Below, in pieces: positions 43,583 through 52,508 of a stretch of DNA of 64,000 nucleotides; within the stretch, counting starts at the first letter, position 1, and every line of letters starts with the position of its first letter. The stretch covers positions 62,001 to 126,000 of the forward strand of contig NZ_CALTTY010000002.1 in assembly GCF_943912385.1 (NCBI RefSeq). Reading direction: 5' to 3'. Under the pieces are notes generated by a model. The model saw only the letters and a list, made by a program, of their open reading frames with translations. It was not told the origin of the DNA and did not search any database. Source of the stretch: an uncultured Anaerococcus sp. (lineage in GTDB: Bacteria; Bacillota; Clostridia; Tissierellales; Peptoniphilaceae). Both the position numbers and the translations under genes were made by a program.

Positions 43583-44079
43583 AATAATAACTCATAGCAA
43601 ATCCTAGGCTTCTTCTTTCCCTCTTCGTCGATAAAAATCTCTCCCACAATCTTAAAACCCATCTTGTTAATAAGACCTCGCATCTTGACATTGTCCTCAT
43701 GGGTATCAATTCTTAAAGAGTCAAAAGAGTTCTCCCCAGCGTATTTTATAATATCTATGAAAAATTTCATAGCAACTCCCTTTTTCTTCATCTCATCCTT
43801 TACAGCAAAGGTATGGATGGTAAGGGGCCTGTATCCCTTAAGATCATCGTCCCGCTTTTTATAGGCTGGCTCCTTATAATCAGAAAGAAAGGCATAGGAT
43901 AAGATTTCTCCTTCCTCCTCGTAAACATAGGCCTTTTTTGAATTTATCTCATCTCTTATAAAGTCATAATCCATGGAGTCTATCTGCCACTGGTCAACTC
44001 CGTCTTCTTTTAAAGACCTTTTTGCATTATCTATAATATATTTAATTTCATTTATATCTTTTATTTCTGCTTTCCTCAT
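43579..44079 (-). CDS. GNAT family N-acetyltransferase
   Basis: 166 residues from the ATG at 44079. The acetyl-CoA loop reads VKDEMKKKGVAMKFFIDI, followed by LRIDTHEDNVKMRGLINKMGFKIVG, typical GNAT motifs A and B. The substrate cannot be told. A TATAAT box ends just six bases before this ATG and no ribosome site is present, so the mRNA may be leaderless. A longer frame starts at a TTG (44136), also without an SD. Overlaps the helicase gene. Confidence 0.78.
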   Translation of the reverse strand: MRKAEIKDINEIKYIIDNAKRSLKEDGVDQWQIDSMDYDFIRDEINSKKAYVYEEEGEILSYAFLSDYKEPAYKKRDDDLKGYRPLTIHTFAVKDEMKKKGVAMKFFIDIIKYAGENSFDSLRIDTHEDNVKMRGLINKMGFKIVGEIFIDEEGKKKPRICYELLL

Positions 44080-44118
44080 ATAACCATTATACCTTATTAA
44101 ATAAAGCTGTTTATAGCA

Positions 44119-44147
44119 TTGTGAAATAGCTGACAAAACGATATAAT
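44119..44147 (+). promoter_or_regulatory. Promoter with Rex-like operator for NADH:rubredoxin oxidoreductase
   Basis: TTGTGA (44119-44124) and TATAAT (44142-44147) at 17 bp spacing. Over the -35 lies TTGTGAAATAGCTGACAA (44119-44136), which resembles the Rex consensus TTGTGAANNNNTTCACAA: the left arm is exact and the right arm matches 5 of 7. Rex itself is encoded at 7179. Confidence 0.55.
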
Positions 44148-44178
44148 ATCTTTAAGCAAACAGACGAAAGGATAAGAA

Positions 44179-45360
44179 ATGTACGATTATTTAATTATAG
44201 GAAATGGAATTAGCGGCCTATCAGCGGCTGAAGAAATAAGGAAAAATGATGAAAATGGATCAATTTTAATTATCTCTGATGAAAAGGGCCACACTTATTG
44301 GAGGACTCGTCTATCAGAGCTAATTGCCAAGGACTATACTGACGAAGAAATCCTTGTAAAAAAAGATAGCTGGTATAAAGATAAAAATATAGAAGAAAAA
44401 CTTGATACCCACATAGAAAAAATTGACAAGGAAGCTAAAAAGGTCATAGCAAAAGACGGGGAAGAATTCGACTATGGTAAGCTTTTAATAGCAACAGGTG
44501 CCCATGCCTTTATCCCACCAATTAAAAATTCTGATGCAGAAGGTGTTTTTGCTATAAGAAGCGCAGAGGACCTTAAAGGATTTAAAAACTACTTATCTGG
44601 CAAGAAAAAAATTATAATTATTGGCGGAGGTATTTTAGGTCTTGAGGCAGCAAACTCAATTTCTAAGCTAGGCCTAGATATTACAATAGTCGAGGCCCTC
44701 GACTACCTTCTTCCAAGACAGCTTGATAAAGACCTTTCAGCAAGGCTAGAAAAATCCTTAAATGACATGGGTATGGAAACTTTTACCGGCAAATCATCTG
44801 AAGAAATCTTAGTAAAAGACGGAGCCGTATGCGGGCTAAAACTAAACGACGGCACAGAAATAGAGGTAGATGCCATCATGGTTCAGGCAGGGGTCAGGTC
44901 AAATATAAAACTTGCTCAAAACTCAGGCCTTAAAACAGACAGGGGTATCCTAGTAGGGGAAGACTTAAAAATAGACGGAGAAGATATCTATGCAGCGGGT
45001 GATGTGGCCCAAATAGAAAACTTCACCATAGGTTTGTGGACAGCATCTATGGAAATGGGTAAAATTGCCGGTGCCAATATGACAGGTGCCAACAAACTCT
45101 ATGAACAACCAAAACCATTTTCCACCCTCATGCTAGGAGATGTAAAACTATTTTCAGCAGGCCAAAACTCTGGCGACGGTATAGAGGAAGTCAAAGTAGA
45201 AGATGGAGAAAAGATTTACAAACTATTTAAAAAAGGAGATGACTTTGTAGGCGGCATCCTTTGGGGCGATGTCAAATACCAAATGGATGTGAAAAAAATC
45301 GTCTTTGATGAAGTAGACCCAAAAGAAACCAAACTAGGAACAGAAATATTTGGTCTATAG
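44179..45360 (+). CDS. NADH:rubredoxin oxidoreductase (NROR-type flavoprotein)
   Basis: 393 residues, FAD motif GNGISGLSAAEEI (8-20), central NAD motif IIGGGILGLEAANSISKLG and C-terminal FAD contact DGEDIYAAGDVAQI, all in the order of pyridine-nucleotide-disulfide reductases without the redox disulfide. Size and segments match clostridial NADH:rubredoxin reductases, which feed electrons to rubredoxin (10991) to remove oxygen and peroxide. The AGACGAAAGG ribosome site is good. Transcribed alone. Confidence 0.8.
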   Translation: MYDYLIIGNGISGLSAAEEIRKNDENGSILIISDEKGHTYWRTRLSELIAKDYTDEEILVKKDSWYKDKNIEEKLDTHIEKIDKEAKKVIAKDGEEFDYGKLLIATGAHAFIPPIKNSDAEGVFAIRSAEDLKGFKNYLSGKKKIIIIGGGILGLEAANSISKLGLDITIVEALDYLLPRQLDKDLSARLEKSLNDMGMETFTGKSSEEILVKDGAVCGLKLNDGTEIEVDAIMVQAGVRSNIKLAQNSGLKTDRGILVGEDLKIDGEDIYAAGDVAQIENFTIGLWTASMEMGKIAGANMTGANKLYEQPKPFSTLMLGDVKLFSAGQNSGDGIEEVKVEDGEKIYKLFKKGDDFVGGILWGDVKYQMDVKKIVFDEVDPKETKLGTEIFGL

Positions 45361-45627
45361 GTAAATAAGCAAAAAGGGGCTCTTGCACATTGTGAATAAC
45401 TATAGTCCCATCATCATAGAAACTTCACAAGAGCTTTCTATGATGATGTTGAGACGATTTATTCATTTTGCAACTAGCTCTTTTTATCATTCTATAATAA
45501 ATCGTCTTGGTAAAAATAAATGATATTCCTACCAGGACGATAAAGTCACATATCTTTTAAAATATCTTAAATATATATCTCTCTTTTCTACCACCTATAG
45601 CTTCTTATAAGTTTTATAGAATTTTAT
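45361..45627. other. Non-coding stretch with three consecutive hairpins
   Basis: No ORF is seen. A perfect 14-bp stem (45409-45422 with 45435-45448) has a 12-base loop. The loop segment CAAGAGC (45428-45434) can pair with GCTCTTG upstream (45379-45385), a pseudoknot-like arrangement. Next comes an 11-bp stem (45453-45463 with 45496-45506), then CTTGGTA with TACCAGG. This could be a structured RNA or the worn ends of an insertion sequence. Confidence 0.5.
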
Positions 45628-45658
45628 AAAAAAACCACAGACCAAAAATGACCTGTGG
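45628..45658 (-). terminator. Terminator of the ilvA-murE-baiN-SAF operon
   Basis: CCACAG/CTGTGG stem (with inner pairs) followed on the minus strand by seven T, just past the last gene. Confidence 0.8.
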
Positions 45659-45664
45659 AATATT

Positions 45665-46957
45665 TTATAGTTTCATTGAATTTTGTCTTCTTCTTAGTCT
45701 GGTGATTGTTGCCTTTTCATCGATTTTTACCATGGACATGTCTATGATTGTGCCCTTTTTAATATCGACTAGGGCTTCTGTTTTTGGGGTGATTATCCCT
45801 ATCGGAAGGAGGTCTTCTTTTATAGACCTGTCGTGGGTGGTTAGCTTACCAAAAACGGTATCTGATCCTATTCCTTCTAATTTCTCACCCTTTTTAATAT
45901 CTCTTTTTGCTATGGCTACAGTATCTGCCACCTGGCCGTGGATAGGGGCTATGGTTGGTTCATTTTCAACAACTGCATTAAAGATTGTAATTGGAGCTTC
46001 AAGGCTTGTAAGGTGGTAAGGCCTATGAAGTAGGTAATTTGGACCATCTCCAAAACCTAAAAACTTCATCAGATCTCTTACATCTTCCTGGTCACTTGTT
46101 ACTACTATAAATACTCCTGGAGCCATACCTGGTGAAAATTCTACAACCCCATAGGAGTTAAGTATCCCTCCATCAACCTTAAGCCTAAAATCGTCTACTG
46201 CCTTTTCAGGACTTGTATCTATGCCGTGGCAACCAAAGGTATCTGGTAAAAATCCTAGGGCATTACATACAATATTTAACTCCATCATGGTATTTGTCCC
46301 ATCGACAAAGCTTGTTAGCATTTTTGGTGAAAGTTTTTTCGCCTTGGCTTTTTCTTCTAAACTTTCTATAGTGGCATAGTTATCAAGGGGATTATTCTTT
46401 CCCTTGGCAGCTACTAGGACTTCAAGTCCCATACCATAGGCCTTATCTACAAGATCAATTATGGCGCCTGGCTCATCACCTAGGATACCTGTATAGCAAA
46501 CACCTGCTTTTTTTGCCATATCATGAAGGACTGGCCCTACAACCGCATCACATTCCACATTGAAGCTTATCATATGCTTATGATATTGGATGGTTTTACG
46601 GGCTATTACTGCCCCAAAGGCAGGGTTGCCTGTGCAGTCCACAACTGCATTTATCTGTAGTAATTTATAGGCCAACCTGTGATTGGTTGATACCGCCACA
46701 TATCCTTTTTCAAGGACCTCGTAGCCCTCGTTGTAGTCATCAGTAAAGATAATCTTATCTTCTGATATCCCTGCATTTACAAGTGCCTTAATGGCCTTTC
46801 TTGGGTTTCTATCAACTACCAGCTTTACCTCCATGGCGTCAAGCTTTGAAAGCTGGCTTATAAGGGAAGCCCCCATCTTACCACAACCAATTATGGCAAG
46901 TTTGATACTCTCCCCATTGTCTCTCATTTCTCTTAATTTTCTATTAATCTTTAACAT
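45665..46957 (-). CDS. NAD-binding homoserine-dehydrogenase-like protein with C-terminal SAF domain
   Basis: 430 residues. An N-terminal Rossmann motif IIGCGKMGASLISQL (about 22-36) is followed by a catalytic-type middle (NVECDAVVGPVLHDMAKKAGVCYTGILGDEPGAI). The C-terminal SAF domain (about 345-415) includes IAKRDIKKGEKLEGIGSDTVFG. Such proteins are annotated as homoserine dehydrogenase-like or SAF-domain oxidoreductases and occur in sugar-acid catabolism. The substrate here is unknown. It overlaps baiN by 14 bases at the end of the operon. Confidence 0.7.
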   Translation of the reverse strand: MLKINRKLREMRDNGESIKLAIIGCGKMGASLISQLSKLDAMEVKLVVDRNPRKAIKALVNAGISEDKIIFTDDYNEGYEVLEKGYVAVSTNHRLAYKLLQINAVVDCTGNPAFGAVIARKTIQYHKHMISFNVECDAVVGPVLHDMAKKAGVCYTGILGDEPGAIIDLVDKAYGMGLEVLVAAKGKNNPLDNYATIESLEEKAKAKKLSPKMLTSFVDGTNTMMELNIVCNALGFLPDTFGCHGIDTSPEKAVDDFRLKVDGGILNSYGVVEFSPGMAPGVFIVVTSDQEDVRDLMKFLGFGDGPNYLLHRPYHLTSLEAPITIFNAVVENEPTIAPIHGQVADTVAIAKRDIKKGEKLEGIGSDTVFGKLTTHDRSIKEDLLPIGIITPKTEALVDIKKGTIIDMSMVKIDEKATITRLRRRQNSMKL

Positions 46958-48158
46958 TAGTTTCCTCTCTATCCTGCTTCATCAAGGCCTTGGCGCAGGC
47001 CTTGGCAGATGAGTATGCCCACTGGATATTATAACCTCCACAAGCCCCATCCACATCCAGGACTTCTCCTATAAAGTAAAGACCTGGTATAATTTTTGAC
47101 TCAAAGGTCTTTTTATCTACAAGGCTTGTATCAACTCCACCAATGGTGACTTGGGCATTTTCCTCATCATTTATAGCTGTAAGTTTAAATCTTAAATCTT
47201 TGATAGTCCCTATAAGTCTTCTTATATAACTATCTTTCATGGAAGTTGCCTTAATCTTCCCCTTTAATCTTACCCTTTTTAGGATGTCTGTGATAAGTTT
47301 TGCATTTAAAAAACCCATCAATACTTCTTCTATAGTCCTATCTTTCTGGCCTAAATTTTTAACAAGGCTAATTAACCTGTCATGCTCATAGGCCTCAAGC
47401 AAGTCTATAGATACCCAAACATCCCTACCTTCAAACAAGGCATAGGATATGTCATTTGATAGGTCTAGAATGGCTGTACCTGTAAGGCCGTAGGGCTTAA
47501 AGATTATATCATCAGTCGAAGATTTCTTATATTTTCCATCGATAAAGAGGCTGGCCTTGGCAGTAACCCTGACCCCTCTTGATTTTTTAGACAAGGGGTT
47601 TGCTGCCTTATAGTTAGTAATCCCATAGGTAAGCCTAGTTAGCTTGTGGGTCTTTTTTATGATATCTAGGATTTTACCATCTGATCCTGACCCAGGAAGG
47701 CTAATCCCACCAGAGGCTATTATAAGTCTATCAAAATATATTTTTGAATCCTTTGTTATTACCAAGTGGTTTTTAAAGTCTATGTCTACTACTTCTTTTT
47801 CAAAGAGAAACTTCCCGCCTGCATTTAAATAAAGGATATCCCTGATGGTCTTAGAGCTTAAAGTCTCTGGATAGCACCTGCCTGATGGCAGAAAGGTTGT
47901 TAGGATACCAAGCTTGTTTAGGAAGTTTGTAAGGTCTTTATTGTCATAGTTATTTAAGGCGGAGGCATAAAAATCTCCTCCCAGGCTATGGTAGTTATCA
48001 AGGCTTAGGTCTTTGTTAGTATAGTTACACCTGCCATTGCCTGTGGCTAAAAGTTTCCTGCCGGCTTGGTCGTTTTTTTCTATAACGATTAGGTCGTCCT
48101 TGTAGATATTTGCAAAAAATAAGCCTGCTACACCCCCACCTATTAGGACAGTTTTCAT
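46944..48158 (-). CDS. HI0933/BaiN family flavoprotein
   Basis: 404 residues. The FAD motif lies at the start (VLIGGGVAGLFFANI), then NDQAGRKLLATGNGRCNYTN, the hallmark of the HI0933 family. IIASGGISLPGSGSDG is mid-protein, and GLYFIGEVLDVDGACGGYNIQWAYSSA is the typical C-terminal FAD contact. Family members reduce or oxidise varied substrates, including bile-acid intermediates in gut clostridia, but the general role is not set. Overlaps murE by four bases. Confidence 0.88.
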   Translation of the reverse strand: MKTVLIGGGVAGLFFANIYKDDLIVIEKNDQAGRKLLATGNGRCNYTNKDLSLDNYHSLGGDFYASALNNYDNKDLTNFLNKLGILTTFLPSGRCYPETLSSKTIRDILYLNAGGKFLFEKEVVDIDFKNHLVITKDSKIYFDRLIIASGGISLPGSGSDGKILDIIKKTHKLTRLTYGITNYKAANPLSKKSRGVRVTAKASLFIDGKYKKSSTDDIIFKPYGLTGTAILDLSNDISYALFEGRDVWVSIDLLEAYEHDRLISLVKNLGQKDRTIEEVLMGFLNAKLITDILKRVRLKGKIKATSMKDSYIRRLIGTIKDLRFKLTAINDEENAQVTIGGVDTSLVDKKTFESKIIPGLYFIGEVLDVDGACGGYNIQWAYSSAKACAKALMKQDREETNVKD

Positions 48159-49582
48159 AAGTCTCTAAGAGCCTTTCTTATTGTTTCTTTTTCATCCCAA
48201 GGGGTCTTTTCATTGCCATGAATTTTGATGAAATTTTCTTCACCCTTGCCCATAAAGAGGACATAATCACCATCTTCAGCCATATTGAGGGCTGCTTTTA
48301 TAGCATCAGTCCTATCTTTTACTAAGCTATAGTCTCCATAATTTTCACTCATGCCAGAAACTATATCCTTTGAAATATTTTCAAAAGTGTCAAATTTAGG
48401 GTCATCTGTGGTAATTATGGCATAAACCCAATAGTCTGAGATAATTTTCCCAATGAGCCTTCTAAAATCTTCATTCCTATCGCCCTGAATACCAAAGACT
48501 GCTATTTTTCTCCTATCTTCTGGTAGGCTCTTAAATATTTCCTCAAAGGCCCTTGGTGTATGAGCAAAGTCAACTATAACATTTAAGTCCTTGTCATTTT
48601 CTATATATTCAAACCTTGACCCCACTCCTTTAAAGTCACCTATTACATCGCTTAAGTCTGTAAGACTTGCCCCGAGCACCTTTAAGGTGGTGATGGCGGC
48701 AAGGTGGTTATAAAGTTCAAAGTCTGCTATGGAGTTAATTTTAAAGTCTACTCCATCGATCTTAAAGCTTGTCTTTTTGCCATCTTTTAAGATATCTGTC
48801 GCCCTCACATGGGCCTTTTCTGATTTTCCGAAAGTTAGGGTGTGATCAAAGCGCTTTACAACTTCTTCTCCCCAGTCATCATCTATGTTTGCTATTACAA
48901 TATCAGAATTTTCCATAAGGATCATCTTGGCATCGAAATAATTTTCCATTGTCTTATGGTAGTCAAGGTGTTCGGTAGAGAGGTTGGTAAAAACACCTAC
49001 TTTAAAATGTACACCTTCAAGCCTTTTTTGGTAAAGGCCATGGCTTGAGGCTTCAAGGGTTAAATAATCAACATTTTTTTCTATACACTTTGCTAAGACC
49101 CTGTTTATCTCTGTAATATCAGGGGTGGTATTGGATGTTTCATAATTCTCATCTAAAACTTCTGCCCCGTCTGTCCCGATATTGGCACATGGTCCAAAGA
49201 CTCTTTCTATTAGGTAGGTAATCAACTTGGAAGTGGTAGTCTTACCATTGGTTCCTGTAACACCAATTACATTTACCTTCTCTGAAGGATATTCTGTGAT
49301 AATATTTGAAACATCCGCCAAAATCTTTCGACTATCAGCTACTTTTATATAAGATATCCCATCTATAGGCTCAATATCGTCTGTGTGAACTACGGCCTTA
49401 GCCCCATTATTGATAGCGTCTTTTATATACCTGTGGCCGTCAAAGATAGAGCCCTTGACTGCCACAAAAATATAGTCTTCTCCTATATTTTTAGAGTTAT
49501 TAGAAACTCCCTTAATTTCAAAGTCCCTGCCATGGACAAGGTCCAGGTATTTTATTTTCCTAACAAGGTCGCTTAAATTCAT
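48155..49582 (-). CDS. murE: UDP-N-acetylmuramoyl-tripeptide synthetase MurE
   Basis: Adds the third amino acid of the peptidoglycan stem, with ATP. 475 residues. The P-loop is GVTGTNGKTTTSKLI, with the carbamylated-lysine region and FGKSEKA in the middle domain. The C-terminal specificity segment reads TTDDPKFD, whereas meso-DAP enzymes have DNPR. This suggests lysine, ornithine or another residue, as expected in Gram-positive anaerobic cocci. The ATG at 49582 shares one base with the ilvA stop; the frame also allows a TTG three bases earlier. Confidence 0.9.
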   Translation of the reverse strand: MNLSDLVRKIKYLDLVHGRDFEIKGVSNNSKNIGEDYIFVAVKGSIFDGHRYIKDAINNGAKAVVHTDDIEPIDGISYIKVADSRKILADVSNIITEYPSEKVNVIGVTGTNGKTTTSKLITYLIERVFGPCANIGTDGAEVLDENYETSNTTPDITEINRVLAKCIEKNVDYLTLEASSHGLYQKRLEGVHFKVGVFTNLSTEHLDYHKTMENYFDAKMILMENSDIVIANIDDDWGEEVVKRFDHTLTFGKSEKAHVRATDILKDGKKTSFKIDGVDFKINSIADFELYNHLAAITTLKVLGASLTDLSDVIGDFKGVGSRFEYIENDKDLNVIVDFAHTPRAFEEIFKSLPEDRRKIAVFGIQGDRNEDFRRLIGKIISDYWVYAIITTDDPKFDTFENISKDIVSGMSENYGDYSLVKDRTDAIKAALNMAEDGDYVLFMGKGEENFIKIHGNEKTPWDEKETIRKALRDL

Positions 49583-50766
49583 CAATGTACGATATACCCC
49601 TTCTTACTTATTACTTTTCTAATTTTTTTAGCATGTTCTATGCCATTTGTCTCAAGGGTAAGCTCAACATTTATATTTTTAAACCTACTTGCTTCCTTAA
49701 AACCATCGTGCTCTATGGATATAACATTAGCCTTGGTTTCAGCAATTTCTGTTAAGAGAGCTTGGAGTTTTCCTGGTATATTGGCTATTTCTACTTCAAG
49801 TCTCATTATACGTCCTGTTTCATATAGACCCCTGTCGATTAGTTGGGATATGAAAGACATGTCGATATTTCCACCAGAAATTAAGCAAACTACATTTTTG
49901 TTAAAGAAATTTAGCTTATCAAGAGCTGCTAGCGGAAGTATACCTGATGGCTCTGCGATTAGCTTGTGTTTTTCAATTAGCTTTATAAAGGACATTAATA
50001 TTTCTTCATCTGTGACTGTGATCCAGTCGTCAACATAGTCCTTAGCAATTTCATAGTTTAATTCACCAACTGTTGCCACAGCTGTTCCATCAGCAATTGT
50101 GTCTACCCCGTCCAGGGTTACAATATGACCTTCTTTAATAGCTTCCTTCATGCTCCTTGCAGAGTAGGGTTCAACCCCTATTACTTTTATTAAAGGTGAT
50201 ACCTGCTTGAGGCATTTGGCCACACCTGATATAAGTCCGCCTCCACCAACAGGGACTAGGACATAGTCCACATACTTAAGCTGATCAACAATCTCAAGTC
50301 CAATTGTCCCCTGACCTTCTATTACATCCATATCATCAAAAGGTGGAATAAAGGTGTAGCCGTTTTCTTCGGCAAGTTTTAAGGCATGGGCCTTGCATTC
50401 ATCAAAGCTTGCTCCGTAAAGTACTACCTCAGCTCCATATTTTAAAGTCCCATCAACCTTGATCATTGGCGTATGCTCTGGCATACAGATAATAGCCTTC
50501 ATCCCTAGTTTTTGAGCAGAAAAGGCTACCCCCTGGGCGTGGTTACCGGCAGAGGCTGTAATAATTCCTTTACTTGCCGCTTCTTTATCAAGTTTAGAAA
50601 GTTTATTATAGGCTCCTCTTAGCTTAAAAGAACCTGTCTTTTGTAGGTTCTCTGGTTTTATGTAAACGTTGTTATTTGAAGATTCTGAAAAAACTTCTGA
50701 GTAAATCAAATGAGTTGGGTTAATTACTTCATCAACCCTATCTTTTGCCTTCTTAAAATCAAACAT
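49582..50766 (-). CDS. ilvA: Threonine ammonia-lyase (biosynthetic/catabolic, with ACT domain)
   Basis: PLP enzyme converting threonine to 2-oxobutyrate and ammonia. 394 residues, of the TdcB/short IlvA type with one C-terminal ACT-like domain (about 322-394). PLP Lys48 lies in KTGSFKLRGAY, with the phosphate cup VGGGGLISG. It heads the ilvA-murE-baiN-SAF run with AAGGGGG as the ribosome site. No isoleucine pathway genes are nearby, so a catabolic role is as likely as a biosynthetic one. Confidence 0.88.
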   Translation of the reverse strand: MFDFKKAKDRVDEVINPTHLIYSEVFSESSNNNVYIKPENLQKTGSFKLRGAYNKLSKLDKEAASKGIITASAGNHAQGVAFSAQKLGMKAIICMPEHTPMIKVDGTLKYGAEVVLYGASFDECKAHALKLAEENGYTFIPPFDDMDVIEGQGTIGLEIVDQLKYVDYVLVPVGGGGLISGVAKCLKQVSPLIKVIGVEPYSARSMKEAIKEGHIVTLDGVDTIADGTAVATVGELNYEIAKDYVDDWITVTDEEILMSFIKLIEKHKLIAEPSGILPLAALDKLNFFNKNVVCLISGGNIDMSFISQLIDRGLYETGRIMRLEVEIANIPGKLQALLTEIAETKANVISIEHDGFKEASRFKNINVELTLETNGIEHAKKIRKVISKKGYIVH

Positions 50767-50903
50767 ATTTCCCCCTTTAAGTTAAATAAATTTAAAGTGA
50801 AAGTAAAATCTACTTTCCTCTTATAATTATAACATGGATTTGTAATTTTTTTAAGAAAAGTGTAAGATATAGTGAAGATTTCATATGTTGAGAGGAAAAA
50901 TAA

Positions 50904-51749
50904 ATGAAAAACTTTGATAATAAAAAAATTTACACAGCTAGCCTTCTATTAGGTAGTCTGATACTAATAATATCTTTTATCTTTAGGTATAGCTATATTG
51001 ATTTTCTAGGATTTGATAGGCCCCTTAAGCTTGCATGTTTTGCATGTGGCATTTTCGGAACCTTTGGCGCCATCCTTGCCATAGTAGATGGAGTAAACAA
51101 ACACTTTAGGGATAAGATTTTACTCCTTGCCGTCTTAAACCTAATTATGGCCTTTGCCTATCCAATCCTACTGACAGCAGAAATAATAGTATCACCTAGC
51201 GTAAATCCCTATGCCACAACGTCCCCTGACAAGGGCCATTCTACCAAATTAAAAAAAGACTCCTCCTTTATCATAGAAGGAAGCCTCTACAAATTTCCTG
51301 TAAGTCTAGCTGATTTTGAGAAAAATGGATTTTCCTATAGCTTAAAAGAAGAAAATACCGGGCTTGTAGCAACTGTAAGAAGGGTCGGTGACTCCTTTAA
51401 GCCAGAGCCAACTTGGTTTACAGATGGGGTAAATAATGAAGTTTATAGGGAATTTTATCTTCTAGAAGCTTACTTTGATAAAGATACAGACAGGGAAAAT
51501 ATAGAAAATACTCCCATAGAAAGACTTGTAGCATCTGTTATTAATAATAACAGGGACTTTGAAATTATGGGTATAAGCCTTGAAGATTCAATATATAATA
51601 CAGAAAATAAGTTTAAAGAAAAATTAAGGGCAGATGAAAATAATAAAAAAAGTCCTATAAAGTCCTACTACCTAACGACAACAGATTCCTACACAGTAAA
51701 ATTAAACGCTATAAATGGTACCATCCAGTCAATTGAAATCTACCAATAA
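50904..51749 (+). CDS. Membrane protein of unknown function
   Basis: 281 residues with three hydrophobic helices in the first ~95 residues (YTASLLLGSLILIISFIF, ACFACGIFGTFGAILAIV, ILLLAVLNLIMAFAYPILL) and an extracytoplasmic domain of ~180 residues beginning around NPYATTSPDKG. The domain has repeated beta-strand-like pieces and no known motif. An AGAGGA ribosome site precedes the ATG. Monocistronic. No function assigned. Confidence 0.6.
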   Translation: MKNFDNKKIYTASLLLGSLILIISFIFRYSYIDFLGFDRPLKLACFACGIFGTFGAILAIVDGVNKHFRDKILLLAVLNLIMAFAYPILLTAEIIVSPSVNPYATTSPDKGHSTKLKKDSSFIIEGSLYKFPVSLADFEKNGFSYSLKEENTGLVATVRRVGDSFKPEPTWFTDGVNNEVYREFYLLEAYFDKDTDRENIENTPIERLVASVINNNRDFEIMGISLEDSIYNTENKFKEKLRADENNKKSPIKSYYLTTTDSYTVKLNAINGTIQSIEIYQ

Positions 51750-51751
51750 AT

Positions 51752-52099
51752 CCCAGCGGAAAAAGCGAGCTTTTAAGAAATTTTAACAATGAAATCTTCT
51801 TAAAACTTGACCAAATTTCCTACTATTTCAAAAAAGATTCCTATGCCTATGAGGGAGAGTATAGGATAGTAGTCGACCTTGACGAAGATTTAAGCCGCGG
51901 TCACTTCAAAGAAATAAAATACCACAACCCAAACTTTCCCCTCCCCTTTCTCGGCACCTACCTTACTGACTATGACCTAGAATACCAAAGACTCATCTTT
52001 GGTCCCAAGGCCATTGATAAGGACTACTTGGTTCCCTATATCAAATACTGCCTGGGAAAGGACATAGAAACTGTAAATTCAAGTATAAAATACAGATAA
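51752..52099 (+). pseudogene. C-terminal remnant of a DUF2971-like protein
   Basis: A frame without any start codon, opening just after the previous stop, reads SGKSELLRNFNNEIF, then YAYEGEYRIVVDLDED and LIFGPKAIDKDYLVPYIKYC, ending in SSIKYR. The EYRIV motif and the GPKA segment followed by SxIKYR resemble the end of DUF2971 proteins. An intact member would be ~250-300 residues, so more than half is missing. It ends before a terminator and looks like a gene remnant. Confidence 0.45.
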
Positions 52100-52104
52100 A
52101 GTAA

Positions 52105-52147
52105 AAGACCTCCACAAGGACAAACTCTTAGTGAAGGTCTCTTTTTT
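52105..52147. terminator. Bidirectional terminator before glutaredoxin
   Basis: AGACCT/AGGTCT stem extended by CAC/GTG, followed by CTTTTTT on the plus strand and preceded by an A run that gives T on the minus strand. Confidence 0.75.
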
Positions 52148-52155
52148 AAATCTAC

Positions 52156-52383
52156 TTATTTAAGTTTTTCAGCTATAACTTCCTTGTCAAAACCAACAAT
52201 ATCTTCACCATCGATATTTATAACTGGTACTCCCCTATAGCCTTTTTCTATAAGGTAGTTTACAGCTTCCTTGTCCTTATCGATATTTCTTTCCTTGTAT
52301 TCGATATTGTTTTCTTCAAAATATTGCTTGGCTGCCTTGCAAAATACGCAAGTGTTTGATGTATAAATTGTAATATCGTGCAT
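52156..52383 (-). CDS. Glutaredoxin-like protein
   Basis: 75 residues, one thioredoxin fold. The active site Cys12-Val-Phe-Cys15 follows the first strand, with the cis-Pro segment GVPVINI and GFDKE near the end. CVFC replaces the classic CPYC. The size and lack of extra domains fit NrdH/Grx-like carriers for ribonucleotide reductase or stress reduction. No reductase is next to it. Confidence 0.85.
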   Translation of the reverse strand: MHDITIYTSNTCVFCKAAKQYFEENNIEYKERNIDKDKEAVNYLIEKGYRGVPVINIDGEDIVGFDKEVIAEKLK

Positions 52384-52508
52384 TTAATCCCTCTTTCTAT
52401 TTTCTCTATTTAATATATACCCAAAAATTAAAAATAATATATAATATTATTGGGCATATGTCACAGACTTATTATATACCCAAAAATCTAGCATTTAAAA
52501 GGAGTTTT

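Noticed and set aside
45390..45430. Rex operator (TTGTGAA and TTCACAA)
   Set aside because: The two half sites are 27 bases apart, far from the 4-6 base gap of Rex sites, and belong to a larger hairpin.
52458..52508. Longer N-terminus for the small protein at 52509
   Set aside because: The upstream ATG has no ribosome site, while AAAGGAG sits properly before the ATG at 52509.
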